Part shown: piece after piece, positions 17,176 to 26,400 of the stretch
Layout: the number at the start of each line of letters is the position of its first letter
How positions within the stretch are numbered: position 1 is the stretch's first letter
Assembly (NCBI GenBank): GCA_964484185.1
Contig: CAZAEQ010000048.1
Coordinates: forward strand, 1-30,631
Length of the DNA stretch: 30,631 bases
DNA from: F1-120-MAGs238 sp964484185
GTDB lineage: Bacteria > Planctomycetota > Phycisphaerae > Phycisphaerales > UBA1924
Direction: 5' to 3'
Translations under genes and position numbers: made by a program
The notes under the pieces: generated by a model
Databases searched by the model: none
What the model was told of the DNA's origin: nothing
What the model saw: only the letters and a program-made list of their open reading frames with translations

Positions 17176-19293
17176 ATGCGTCAGCTTTCAATCCTTGCAC
17201 TCGTGCTCGCGGCCCAGACATTTGCCTCTGCCCAGCCCGCTGCTCCTGACGCTGAACCAGCACCAGTTGTATCTCCCGCAATGCCCAGCAAGGCTGCAAT
17301 GTCCGCCGCCGCAGTCGCCAAGGCTCAAGAAGTTCTTGCGAAAGCCCGAACCGCCTACGCAGCGATCAAGACCTATCAAGACAAGACATCCTCTACCTTT
17401 GTTCCGGTGACTGAAGACGGTGACGCTCGCGAGAAACGCACTTCCGACTCAATTGTTCGCTTCAAGCGACCCGACATGTGCCTTGTCAAAAGCGATCAAC
17501 TGGCATTCGCCAGCGATGGAAAGACAATCACCAACTACCAGGGCGAATACAAGCAATATACAACAGCGCCACTTGAAGGTTCGTTAAACGATGTCATCTC
17601 GCAGATGCAGTACTCTGCACTTGTACCGCCAACTCTGCGGATACTTGCAGCTGGCGATGGACTCATGGACACGTTGTTCACAGGTGTCTTGCGCGTCCTC
17701 GGCTCAGAGCCCGAAAAGCTCAACGATGCCAACGGCACCGTTGTATACGTCCTCGTCCTGTCCGATCCGCGTGATCCGGGCTCACTGCCAATTCCGCTCA
17801 CCGCATGGTTTGATGAAACCACCAGCCTCCTTGGTCGCACCGTTGTTGACTTTGGCCCAGCCTACAACCTGATGGCCCGCCAAATGGAAAATGAGCAGGA
17901 ACAGCAGGAAGAAGAGACTGGTTTCCATGGCCCAGCCAAATTCAAGTCCGCGCTGTTGACACACACATTCACTGACATCAAGGTCGATGCCGAACTGGGC
18001 GATGAGTCCCTCGCCTTTGTCCCGCCCGCAGATGCCGAAAAGACCAACGCATTTCACAAGGTCGATCGCTCCGCCGCGGCACAGCGGGAAATGCTCAAAA
18101 ACCTCGCACCCGCTTTTGCCACAACTGATTGTGAAGGCAAGCCAATCTCTCTTGCCGATTTCAAAGGCCGTGTCGTATTGCTTGACTTCTGGGCAACCTG
18201 GTGCGGACCATGTGTCGCCGCTATGCCGCAGATGCAGGACCTTGCCAACAAGTTCGATGGCCAACCAGTCACGATTCTGGGTATCAATGGCGACACCGAC
18301 AAATCCGCGGCAGACATTCAAGCCTTTCTCGACAAAAAGAAAGTTACGATTCGCCAGGCTCTCGACCCAAAACTAACGATCGGTGAAAGCTACAACGTAA
18401 ATGCAATTCCATGTGTTGTCTTTATCGACAAAGATGGCAAGATAGCAGATGTTGTCACAGGTTTCTCGACCGGTCACGCGAGTGAATTCTCTCTCCGTAT
18501 TCAGAACCTGCTCGATGGCAAGCCGATTCACGAAGGCTCAGAACTCGCTGAACAGGCGGCGGCAGACCCAGAAGACATGGGCGGCACGTTCCCAATCGTC
18601 GATGACAATTCTCCTGAAGCGCTCGCACTCAAACCCATTGGAACCGCCGCGGGAACGGCGATCATTTCTTCGCTGTCTCGCATGATCGATGTTGATCACA
18701 ATGGGACCTTGAAGCTTGTTGCCCCGCTCGACCGCAACGAGCCGCCCGCCGGCCTTGCGATTTTTCATTCTGATGGCCGCCTCGACAAACGACTTCCGCT
18801 GGAACTGGCCGCAAACGGCACTATCGCGGGATTTGATTTTGGGCTCAACCAGTGGTCTGTCGTACACCAAACCAATTCCAGTGCGGGGCTTGGTCGCGTG
18901 TCCATCATGGGCTATGGACCTGAAGGCAAACGGCTCTGGAAGTATCGAGTTGACACTGCTTCTGATCGTTCAGCCACTGCAAAGCTGGTTGTTGGCGACC
19001 TGGCAGGCGACGGCAAGCCGCACACCGCAGTATTGATTACCAGCTACGTTCCCAGCAAATCTGGTTCCAGCCGCACCAGCATCACCGATCTACGCACGAC
19101 ATTGCTGGTGCTTTCAGAGACTGGGCAACCGCTTTCGTTCCGCCGCATCGGTCAGAACGCATCCTCCATTGCGATAACGCCGCCCGCCACAAAGGGAGAG
19201 AGCCCGAGCATCTTGGTCACCGCAGATGGCAGGCTGCTCAAATTCACATTTGATGCATCCAAAGCTATTCGATCTGATGCAGATCCAAAATGA
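17176..19293 (+). CDS. Secreted TlpA-like thioredoxin with LolA-like N-domain and propeller-like tail
   Basis: A 705-residue protein. The start at 17176 is set by GAGGAG at 17163-17168 and opens a signal peptide (ends QTFASAQP). Residues about 45-300 resemble DUF2092/LolA-fold domains (AYAAIKTYQDKTSSTF, IVRFKRPDM, WFDETTSLLGR). Residues about 310-450 are a TlpA/ResA-type thioredoxin with the WCGPC active site (342-346), the cis-Pro AIPCVVFIDKDGK stretch and a QMQDLANKF helix. The last 200 residues contain VSIMGYGPEGKRLWKYRV and VVGDLAGDGKPHTAVLI, like FG-GAP/propeller repeats. Such fusions fit a planctomycete envelope redox protein. The thioredoxin part probably reduces disulfides. The ligand of the N-domain is unknown. 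It ends convergently with a minus-strand gene over a shared hairpin. Confidence 0.82.
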   Translation: MRQLSILALVLAAQTFASAQPAAPDAEPAPVVSPAMPSKAAMSAAAVAKAQEVLAKARTAYAAIKTYQDKTSSTFVPVTEDGDAREKRTSDSIVRFKRPDMCLVKSDQLAFASDGKTITNYQGEYKQYTTAPLEGSLNDVISQMQYSALVPPTLRILAAGDGLMDTLFTGVLRVLGSEPEKLNDANGTVVYVLVLSDPRDPGSLPIPLTAWFDETTSLLGRTVVDFGPAYNLMARQMENEQEQQEEETGFHGPAKFKSALLTHTFTDIKVDAELGDESLAFVPPADAEKTNAFHKVDRSAAAQREMLKNLAPAFATTDCEGKPISLADFKGRVVLLDFWATWCGPCVAAMPQMQDLANKFDGQPVTILGINGDTDKSAADIQAFLDKKKVTIRQALDPKLTIGESYNVNAIPCVVFIDKDGKIADVVTGFSTGHASEFSLRIQNLLDGKPIHEGSELAEQAAADPEDMGGTFPIVDDNSPEALALKPIGTAAGTAIISSLSRMIDVDHNGTLKLVAPLDRNEPPAGLAIFHSDGRLDKRLPLELAANGTIAGFDFGLNQWSVVHQTNSSAGLGRVSIMGYGPEGKRLWKYRVDTASDRSATAKLVVGDLAGDGKPHTAVLITSYVPSKSGSSRTSITDLRTTLLVLSETGQPLSFRRIGQNASSIAITPPATKGESPSILVTADGRLLKFTFDASKAIRSDADPK

Positions 19294-19309
19294 CTTTTGT
19301 GTTGCCAGC

Positions 19310-19335
19310 AAAAAACCCGGCGAATTTCGCCGGGT
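19310..19335 (-). terminator. Rho-independent terminator for the minus-strand gene, possibly bidirectional
   Basis: ACCCGGCGA (19315-19323) pairs with TCGCCGGGT (19327-19335) around a 3-nt loop. The adjoining A6 run at 19310-19315 becomes the U-run on the minus strand. It lies 26 nt after the minus-strand stop at 19361 and 17 nt after the plus-strand stop at 19293. The plus side lacks a T-run, so termination is expected to be strong only for the minus transcript. Confidence 0.82.
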
Positions 19336-19360
19336 CTGGATAACGAGTTTCAACTCCAGC

Positions 19361-19930
19361 TCAGGTTATTTCAAACAGGGACTGCGTCCGCAGTACAATT
19401 CCACCCGATGCCAGCAGGTGATACGAATCAATGTGAATGCTCTTGGAGGTCTGTTCGAAGTCGAGCATTGAAAGACATTGACCAGCCACATCCTCAAACG
19501 AATGAATCAGCGCGCCTTTGTCTTTGCCAAAGCTCATCAGTTCTTCATAGGTTGCATGGAACATGGCCTCGTTCATGACTTCACTCTGAACGCTGGTGTA
19601 GTACTCACATGAAGCATGGAACTTGTGGTCATACTCATGCTCACCGTTGCACAGGAAGCCGCTGACCAGTCCAGCGGTGGGTAAATCGCGATGCTGACTG
19701 GTGACCAGTTCAGAAGCGCAAAAGTGCTTGCGTCGGAAACATAGAACATGGCTGCCGCGCATGAGCCAGCCTTCGGCTTCAAACTCCGCCTCTTTAATGA
19801 CTCGACGCGCTCTCAGCTGAAATGGCTCTGGGTGCAGAGCCCTTCCATAGAGCAATACCTGGTAGTTCCCGAGGAATCCGGTCGCCGGCTTCGGTGCCAG
19901 CGAGCTCCATTTTGAGGGAGAAACAGTCAT
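19361..19930 (-). CDS. DUF2617-like protein of unknown function
   Basis: A 189-residue soluble protein. Two tandem ATGs occur at 19933 and 19930. AAGGAG lies 2 and 5 nt upstream of them respectively, so the second is preferred. The frame extends 37 codons further upstream, but the ribosome binding site argues against a longer protein. The start VLLYGRALHPEPF and the later GSHVLCF, GEHEYDH and CEYYTSVQSE segments resemble the DUF2617 family as I remember it; this is a moderate-confidence match. No catalytic motif, signal peptide or membrane segment is visible. Six Cys and many His residues in the middle (about 65-125) could bind metal, but no CxxC pair is present. It is divergent from the HEAT-like gene and convergent with the thioredoxin fusion. 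Confidence 0.6.
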   Translation of the reverse strand: MTVSPSKWSSLAPKPATGFLGNYQVLLYGRALHPEPFQLRARRVIKEAEFEAEGWLMRGSHVLCFRRKHFCASELVTSQHRDLPTAGLVSGFLCNGEHEYDHKFHASCEYYTSVQSEVMNEAMFHATYEELMSFGKDKGALIHSFEDVAGQCLSMLDFEQTSKSIHIDSYHLLASGGIVLRTQSLFEIT

Positions 19931-20017
19931 CATGACTCCTTCTAAACATCCCTTTGCTCCCTCCCAGGAGTTGCCCGTACAGGCACTGGCGATGTCCAGC
20001 GAAGCTCCCGACTCTGA

Positions 20018-20062
20018 TCCCGAATACTTCCTCTCGCCAACCACGTTTGGCGAGATTCGGGA
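20018..20062. promoter_or_regulatory. Nested inverted repeat in the divergent intergenic region
   Basis: Between the starts at 19930 (minus) and 20215 (plus), an inner perfect repeat CTCGCCAA/TTGGCGAG (20033-20040, 20047-20054) with a 6-nt loop is enclosed by outer arms TCCCGAAT/ATTCGGGA (20018-20025, 20055-20062). A 7-nt bulge sits on the left side only. It has no T-run. It may be a 5' leader structure of the minus-strand gene or an operator; the sequence cannot decide between them. Confidence 0.4.
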
Positions 20063-20153
20063 CGTCGCAATGAGGTAGATTGGTCCATCTCATGGAAGTG
20101 CTTGCGTTGCATTCAACAGTTCTGTCACGTTGCCAGTCAGAATCTGCCGATTT

Positions 20154-20162
20154 TGCTACACT
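20154..20162 (+). promoter_or_regulatory. Possible extended -10 promoter for the HEAT-like gene
   Basis: TGCTACACT has the TGn extension plus a TACACT -10 hexamer. TTGCCA at 20130-20135 is a possible -35, but its 21-nt spacing is too long. Transcription would begin near 20169, about 45 nt before the TTG start codon. Nothing else promoter-like was seen in this 284-nt gap on the plus strand. Confidence 0.35.
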
Positions 20163-20214
20163 GTCCACAATCTGAACCGCAGTTCCCCACGCGGCTGGAT
20201 CAGCATCCGAGATT

Positions 20215-22293
20215 TTGAGACAATTGTCAAGGAACATTTACGCAATTTTGAAAAGAAACGAAAAAATTCAGTCCCTGTCGCCAGACTTGCGTCTCGTCGC
20301 ACTTACGCACGGCTTGACGCATTGCGCCCCAGATGAGGCCGTACCTCTCGCGCACGAGCTGGTAACTTTGGCAATTCTGCCAACTCCTCCTATTGCCAAC
20401 CCAACGACATGGTGGCAAAAAATTCGAGTTCTATGGTGGTTGTACCGCCGCCCCAACCTGTCGGTTGCAAATCAGGCCCTTGTGCAAATATTGCGCAAGT
20501 GGGACCGCCTGCCCTCAAGCTCCCGTGATCAGGTTTCAATCATTTCCGTCGGGCGCCTTGGTGTGGCAAGTGCTGAGGCGATTCAAACTGAACTGATCTC
20601 CGAGCGGATCGCCGTCGCACTATCTGCGCAAGATCTTGTTTCACACGAACTTACGCCCATTCTTGTCTCGCTCCTTCAAGACCCAAGTTCGCGCGTGATC
20701 ACGAGTGCTGAGCGAAGCCTGGTGACGCTTGCAAACGCCTTCGCGGTCGAGTTTGGCAATGAATCGGCGGCTCAGCTTGGGCCCGCGAACCGAACCATCC
20801 TTTGCAATGAGATAGCCAGAGCCATTGAAATCGCCCCCGCCGATTCCAAAGCTCCTTTCGCGGCGGCGATGGCCATTCTCGACCCCTCCACTGTCCGAGT
20901 AGCTTCTCGCCTCTCCGCCTGGTTTCTCAATCCCGATGCCGAGCACGGCGTCTTGCGTTCCAGCATCCGAAATCGCTCAAACCAGCTCTCGCGACTACGT
21001 GCCTGGCAATGGCTGCACCTCAAGCACCTTGCCAAATCGGCACTGGACAGACTTGTCCACTCAACCAGCGTGTCGGAGCATGTGCCACTGGTCGAACGTG
21101 GACACCTGGCTATTCGCCCCGGCCGCCAGGTACAACTGCAGAGCTCGTCGCTAGACGCAGAAGCAATACTGCCTGCGCCTGCCATGTTCCAGAGTCTCAC
21201 CCCCGGGGCTTTCGCTGGCCTGGTGCAGGTAGCAAAGTCGTTAAAGCCATCGGAGCCTTACCTCCAACACTTGTCGCTCCACGCGCTCAACGCCGATCCG
21301 CTTGCCAGGAGACGAATGCTCTCCTTGGGTTCTCCTTCGCACCTGCAGGACTCTGCATTCGATACCCAGGAGTCTGTTGCACGTGGCGCGATGTTGCGTT
21401 GGTCCGCAGTTGGTGTCGGAAAATTGCATCAAGCCAACCTGCGAAGTGCAGCAAACCTCGCTCGCTCACCCCACCACTGTGTGCGAGTACTTGCGAGCCA
21501 GGAACTCAATCGCCTGACACCTGGAGACACAAACTCAACTCAATCGCGAATGTGCACATGGCACCTGCTTGCAGAAGATCGGCCCACAGTCATCGCAGCC
21601 CTGGAACTGAAACTCCGCAGTGGAACCTCTGATGAGCAAATGCAGTCGCTCAGCCTCATTCGAAGACACTCACTAGTTTCGGACTTTGCATCTGTGCTCC
21701 AGTGCGTCGCGAGCGAGAGCCTTTCAGGCGAAACACACTCCAGAGACCCGCGAGTCATAGCCACAATTATCTCACTCTTGGGCCGCACACTGAACGCCAT
21801 CCCGACATTACTGCTCGCATCGGACGACTCAGAGCCCCGAATTCGAGCGAACGCCATGGAATCACTTCTGCGGACGGCACCGGTCGCAACTGCAGCCATT
21901 GCCAACAAGGCGCTGGAACGTTGCGATGATATTTCGCCGCGTGTCAGGGCGAATTCCATCCGGGGATTACTGAACGCCCATCAGTCAATTCTCGAATCCA
22001 AGCCCGCTCGTATTTACGAACCGCACGCGGTATCAGCACTTCTTGCAATGCTGCAGGATGATCGATCGCTTCACCGCCTTTCTGGTGTCTGGGCCGCCGA
22101 ACGCGTTCTTTGCGGCAGCGGTCAGGTCCATCTTGCTTCCTCCTGGAACAGCGTTTCAGAGGTGCTGATATCGGTCTCTAAACTCGACTCGGAAAGCCAC
22201 GTCCGTCGCCGTGCGGCGGCGGCCACACGGCGGTTGTCTGCCGAACTCGATTCCAAATGCGCCGAGCCAACCTCGGCTGGAGCAATCGCATGA
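20215..22293 (+). CDS. HEAT-repeat-like helical protein (start uncertain)
   Basis: A 692-residue protein of unknown function. An in-frame stop at 20173 limits the N-terminus. There is no ATG or GTG near, so TTG at 20215 or TTG at 20224 is the likely start, with only a weak GAG upstream. The sequence is almost entirely alpha-helical with recurring HEAT-like units: ISLLGRTLNAIPTLLLASDD, PRIRANAMESLLRTAPVATA, SPRVRANSIRGLLNAHQSIL and SHVRRRAAAATRRLSAELDS. The D/E-x-RVRxxA pattern is clearest in the last 200 residues. No signal peptide or transmembrane helix is visible. Its stop overlaps the next start (ATGA), so it is coupled to a small membrane protein, perhaps as its cytoplasmic partner. HEAT arrays usually bind other proteins. 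Confidence 0.72.
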   Translation: MRQLSRNIYAILKRNEKIQSLSPDLRLVALTHGLTHCAPDEAVPLAHELVTLAILPTPPIANPTTWWQKIRVLWWLYRRPNLSVANQALVQILRKWDRLPSSSRDQVSIISVGRLGVASAEAIQTELISERIAVALSAQDLVSHELTPILVSLLQDPSSRVITSAERSLVTLANAFAVEFGNESAAQLGPANRTILCNEIARAIEIAPADSKAPFAAAMAILDPSTVRVASRLSAWFLNPDAEHGVLRSSIRNRSNQLSRLRAWQWLHLKHLAKSALDRLVHSTSVSEHVPLVERGHLAIRPGRQVQLQSSSLDAEAILPAPAMFQSLTPGAFAGLVQVAKSLKPSEPYLQHLSLHALNADPLARRRMLSLGSPSHLQDSAFDTQESVARGAMLRWSAVGVGKLHQANLRSAANLARSPHHCVRVLASQELNRLTPGDTNSTQSRMCTWHLLAEDRPTVIAALELKLRSGTSDEQMQSLSLIRRHSLVSDFASVLQCVASESLSGETHSRDPRVIATIISLLGRTLNAIPTLLLASDDSEPRIRANAMESLLRTAPVATAAIANKALERCDDISPRVRANSIRGLLNAHQSILESKPARIYEPHAVSALLAMLQDDRSLHRLSGVWAAERVLCGSGQVHLASSWNSVSEVLISVSKLDSESHVRRRAAAATRRLSAELDSKCAEPTSAGAIA

Positions 22294-22727
22294 GCAACTT
22301 TCTGCTCAACCTGCTGACGATGGCGCCAGAACCTGTACGTATCTCCACGGGTCGAGAAGTTGCAGCACCTCCGACCGATCCAAACTATTTCGCGTGGTTG
22401 AGCGGCTTCTGTTTTGTTGCCGCGGTCGCACTTGTCTGGATGCTCATCAAGCGAGCGCGAAGTCGTCCGGTCGAAGAGCGGGCATTTGCCACGCTCGCCC
22501 GAGCGATGCACGTGTCCGCCCGTGAACGTAAATTGTTGCACAGGATGTCCTCAATCAATGGTGACATTTCGCAGCTTGCGATGCTGGTTTCACCAACGGC
22601 ATTTGATCGTTGTCGACAGTCAATGGAGTCGCAGTTGATAGGCGGAGACCTTGCATCGATGCGACAATTGGCGGCGAAGCTCAAGCCCGATCCAGGCGAG
22701 TCTGCTCGCGTCAATAGACACGCTTGA
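22290..22727 (+). CDS. Small single-pass membrane protein, unknown function
   Basis: A 145-residue protein. The ATG at 22290 overlaps the upstream TGA as ATGA, which decides the start over an ATG 33 nt earlier. A short outside segment is followed by one transmembrane helix (about 35-55, WLSGFCFVAAVALVWMLI) and a basic stop-transfer KRARSR. A helical cytoplasmic region follows (FATLARAMHVSARERKLLHR and LVSPTAFDRC). The latter pattern resembles short helical segments I associate with planctomycete envelope proteins, but I know no function. Translational coupling suggests it works with the HEAT-like protein. It ends 12 nt before the stop of a convergent gene. Confidence 0.75.
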   Translation: MSNFLLNLLTMAPEPVRISTGREVAAPPTDPNYFAWLSGFCFVAAVALVWMLIKRARSRPVEERAFATLARAMHVSARERKLLHRMSSINGDISQLAMLVSPTAFDRCRQSMESQLIGGDLASMRQLAAKLKPDPGESARVNRHA

Positions 22728-22739
22728 TGGACACATTTA

Positions 22740-23342
22740 CTACCTTGGCAATGTCCCGCATTCCGGACAAGGAAGCGTCAGGGAAGTAACATCGCGTCGG
22801 TCATATCCGCACACTTGGCATAAGCCTCGCTTCATTCTTAGCTTCGACCGAACTGCCCGTCCGATGCCGATCCACCCAGGGATGCCTGCGACAATGCTCA
22901 ACAGCCACAGCGGCACCGCGAACACTCGTGATGACGAGCCGCCACCAGTACTCGCAAACCAGCCAAAATCACCCATGCGCCATTCATCACATCGCGAGAT
23001 ATGCCATCGGTCATCCCATGATCGAATTCGAGTCGGCTCTGAAGGCTGCCAAAGTAGAACCGATTCACTTTTGGGCTTGCCCGCCGCGGATGATCCAGCA
23101 GGAATAACTGCGCTCAAAAATTTCGATTCTGCTACTTCAACCCGTCCCCTGCAGATGATCCAGACTCGCGCTCTGGTGTGCAGTTCCATCATGTTCGCAC
23201 CCGGAGGTGTCACCCATGACTCATCCGTTCGAACCCAGCCCGCATGTCGCCAGAAGCTTGCTGCATAAATGACCAGCAGCGCCGCCGCGAGCACGATTGA
23301 AACCAGAGCCATTCGGTTGAGGTTGTGCCTCTTCGCAAGCAT
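22740..23342 (-). CDS. Membrane protein with C-terminal CGYD zinc ribbon
   Basis: A 200-residue protein starting at the ATG at 23342. It has an N-terminal transmembrane helix (about 11-30, MALVSIVLAAALLVIYAASF), a predicted extracytoplasmic middle with Trp/Arg-rich strands, a second helix (about 143-163, VPLWLLSIVAGIPGWIGIG), and a short basic cytoplasmic tail. The tail carries two CxxC pairs, CQVCGYD and CPECG, forming a zinc ribbon. Tails of the CxxCGYDxRG...CPECG type are common in planctomycete membrane proteins, which helps place the organism. The function is unknown. It lies 76 nt downstream of the RND permease on the same strand; no clear terminator separates them, so read-through is possible. 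Confidence 0.8.
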   Translation of the reverse strand: MLAKRHNLNRMALVSIVLAAALLVIYAASFWRHAGWVRTDESWVTPPGANMMELHTRARVWIICRGRVEVAESKFLSAVIPAGSSAAGKPKSESVLLWQPSEPTRIRSWDDRWHISRCDEWRMGDFGWFASTGGGSSSRVFAVPLWLLSIVAGIPGWIGIGRAVRSKLRMKRGLCQVCGYDRRDVTSLTLPCPECGTLPR

Positions 23343-23418
23343 TGCAGACTCTAGTCGAGGAACTTAACCCGTTACCAATCCGCGCGTTGGTTTCAGGTCC
23401 TTTCGAATCAGACCTCAA

Positions 23419-26400
23419 TCACGCCTTCGCAACCTCAACGGTCGACGCAACGACACCGGAAGTGTCGCGTCGTTTCAGTTTCTGCTGCAGGCGATCAAGA
23501 TACACATAGAACACGGGCGTGGCGTAAAGCGTCACAATCTGCGAGAAAAGCAGCCCTCCCACCACCGCAAGGCCCAATGGCCGACGCGATTCAGCTCCCG
23601 CGCCAACGCCCATGGCGATCGGCAGCGTGCCCATGAGCGCGGCCATCGTCGTCATCATGATCGGTCGGAACCGCACAAGGCACGCGCTGTAAATCGCTTC
23701 CTGTGCAGAAATCTCCTTCTCCTTTCGCAACTCGATTGCGAAATCGACCATCATGATGCCGTTTTTCTTCACCAGTCCGATCAAGAGAATCACGCCGACG
23801 AATGCATAAAGCGAAAGTTCAACATCAAACAGCAGCAACGTCCCCAGCGCTCCAAATCCTGCAAATGGCAACGCAGTCAAAATCGTAATCGGATGAATGA
23901 ACGACTCATACAGAATCCCGAGAATAATGTACATGACCAGCAGCGCCATCACAAGCAGCAGCCCCAGCCCCGCCAACGACGACTGAAATGCCTGCGCTGT
24001 GCCCTGGAAACTCGTAGCAATCGTGGCGGGCAGAGTCTCCCGCGCCAGAGCGTTGATCCGCTCCACCGCTGGCCCAAGCGATGCTCCCGGCGCCAGATTG
24101 AACGACACCGTGACCGATGGCAACTGACCATTGTGATTCACAGACAGCGGCCCAACCCCCCTCGTAAGCGTGGCAACTGAAGTCAGCTGAATCAAAGTCC
24201 CGTTGCTGCTGCGAACATACAGCGTGTCGAGCCACGCCGGATCAGATTGAAACTTCGGAAGCACCTCAAGTATGACCTGATAATCATTAGTCGGCGCATA
24301 GATCGTCGACACTTGCCGCGTTCCAAACGCGCTCGACAGCGCAAGTTCAATCTGCGCTGGCGATACCCCCAGAACCGCGGCCTTGTCACGGTCAATATCG
24401 ACCATCAACTGCGGATTTGAGAGCTGCAAATCCGTCGTGACATCCTGCACGCCCGGGATATTTCGAATCTTCTCAGCCAGCAACGGGGCTGTCCGATACA
24501 TCTCCGCCGTGTCCGGACCCTGAAGGGAATACTGATACAGACTCTTGGTAAGTTGTCCGCCAATTCGAATAGTCGGCGGATTCTGCAAAAATGCCCGCAC
24601 TCCAGGCACCTGAGCAAGTTGCCCGCGCAAATCCTGGATCACCTGATCAATTGAGGCAGTGCGCTCCGGGCGCTCCCGCAAACGCAGAAACAGTGTGCCG
24701 GTATTCGTCCCAGTCGCCTGTCCGCCTCGAGCTCCGATACTCGACATAAACGAGTGTACTTCCGGATGTTTCGCGATAATCTCCGCCAGCGCTTCCTGAT
24801 ACTTGACCATCTGCGTAAACGATGTTCCCTCGGCCGCCTCGGTCGAAACAAGAATGCGGTTCTGATCATCGGTCGGCATGAACCCCTTAGGAATGATCTG
24901 AAACATGTAGACCGTCGCAACAAGCACAGCTGCGGAAGCAATCAGCGTGAGCGGCTTTGTCTTCAGCACAATTCGAAGCGTCCAGCCATACGCCGCGACC
25001 ACTCCATCAAACATCTTCTCCGTCAAGTTGTACACCCAGTTGTGAGACGCCTTATCGTGCGAGGGAGTCTTCAGAAACCGGCTGCAGAGCATCGGCGTAA
25101 GCGTGAGAGACACAAAGCACGATATCAAAATGGCCACCGCGATCGTTATTGCGAACTCATTGAGCAATCGACCGACCAGGCCGCCCATGAACAGCACCGG
25201 AATGAAAACCGCCACCAGTGAAAACGTCATGGACAAGATGGTAAATCCAATCTCGCTGGCCCCATCAATCGACGCCTGCCTCGCCGATTTTCCCATCTCC
25301 ATGTGCCGAACAATGTTCTCAAGAACCACAATCGCATCATCGACCACAAATCCTACCGAAAGCGTGAGCGCCATGAGCGACAGATTATCAAGCGAAAACC
25401 CCAGCAATTTCATCATTGCAAAGGTCCCCACAATCGATAGCGGCATCGCCAGACTTGGTATGACAGTCGCTCGAACATTGCGTAGAAAAACAAAAATCAC
25501 CGCGACCACCAGCCCCAGCGTAAGCACCAGCGTGAACTTCACCTCATCGACAGAAGCTCGAATCGACATCGATCGGTCATACAGCGTCGCGATAGAAATT
25601 GATGGCGGAAGCTGCTCGCGAAATGTCGGCAGCAGCCGCAGTATTGAATCAACAACCTCCACCGTGTTCGTCCCGGGCTGACGCTGCACCGACAGGATAA
25701 TCGCTCGCTGCGGGTCTACTCCGTTGCCGCGAAACCAGGCTGCTGTGCGATCGTTCTCCACACTATCCAGCACGGTCCCAAGCTGGTCAAGATAAATCGG
25801 TCGACCATTCCGATACGCCACGATCGCCGTCTGATACTTATCTGCAGAAAGCAATTGCCCGCTCGCCTGCAGTGTCACCGCCTGCCGCGGACCGCTTATC
25901 ACTCCCACCGGCAGATTGACATTGCGCTCCTGAATCGCCTGCGCAACTTCATCAATTCCAATCCCCTTCGACGCCAGTTTCTGCGGATCAACCTGAACCC
26001 GCACCGCGTACTTCTGCGAACCATTCACCACCACCTGCGCCACGCCCGGTAGCTGACTGATGCGCTGGCTCATCAGCGTCTCTGCATACTCATTGATCGC
26101 ATACAGCGGCAACGTCGGGCTTGTCACCGCCAGAAAGATCACCGGCTGGTCCGCTGGATTCACCTTCTTATACGATGGCGGACTTGGCATCTCCCGCGGT
26201 AAGCGGCTCGCCGTGCGGGCAATCGCTGCCTGCACATCCTGTGCCGCCGCATCAATTGAGCGCTCAAGCGAAAATGTCATCGTGATCTGCGTACTGCCCT
26301 GCAGACTCACCGAGTTCATCGACTCGATACCCGCAATCGTCGAAAACTCCCGCTCCAGCGGCGTAGCCACCGACGATGCCAGCGTCTCCGGGCTCGATCC

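Noticed and set aside
19310..19335. Hairpin as a strong plus-strand terminator
   Set aside because: The T-run exists only on the minus strand; the plus side continues TCTGGATAACG. Assigned to the minus-strand gene.
22651..23268. Plus-strand open frame (205 codons)
   Set aside because: Antisense to the zinc-ribbon membrane protein, whose transmembrane helices and CxxC pairs mark the real frame.
23380..23415. AGGTC...GACCT inverted repeat after the RND permease as a terminator
   Set aside because: Five-bp stem, long loop, no T-run on the minus strand.
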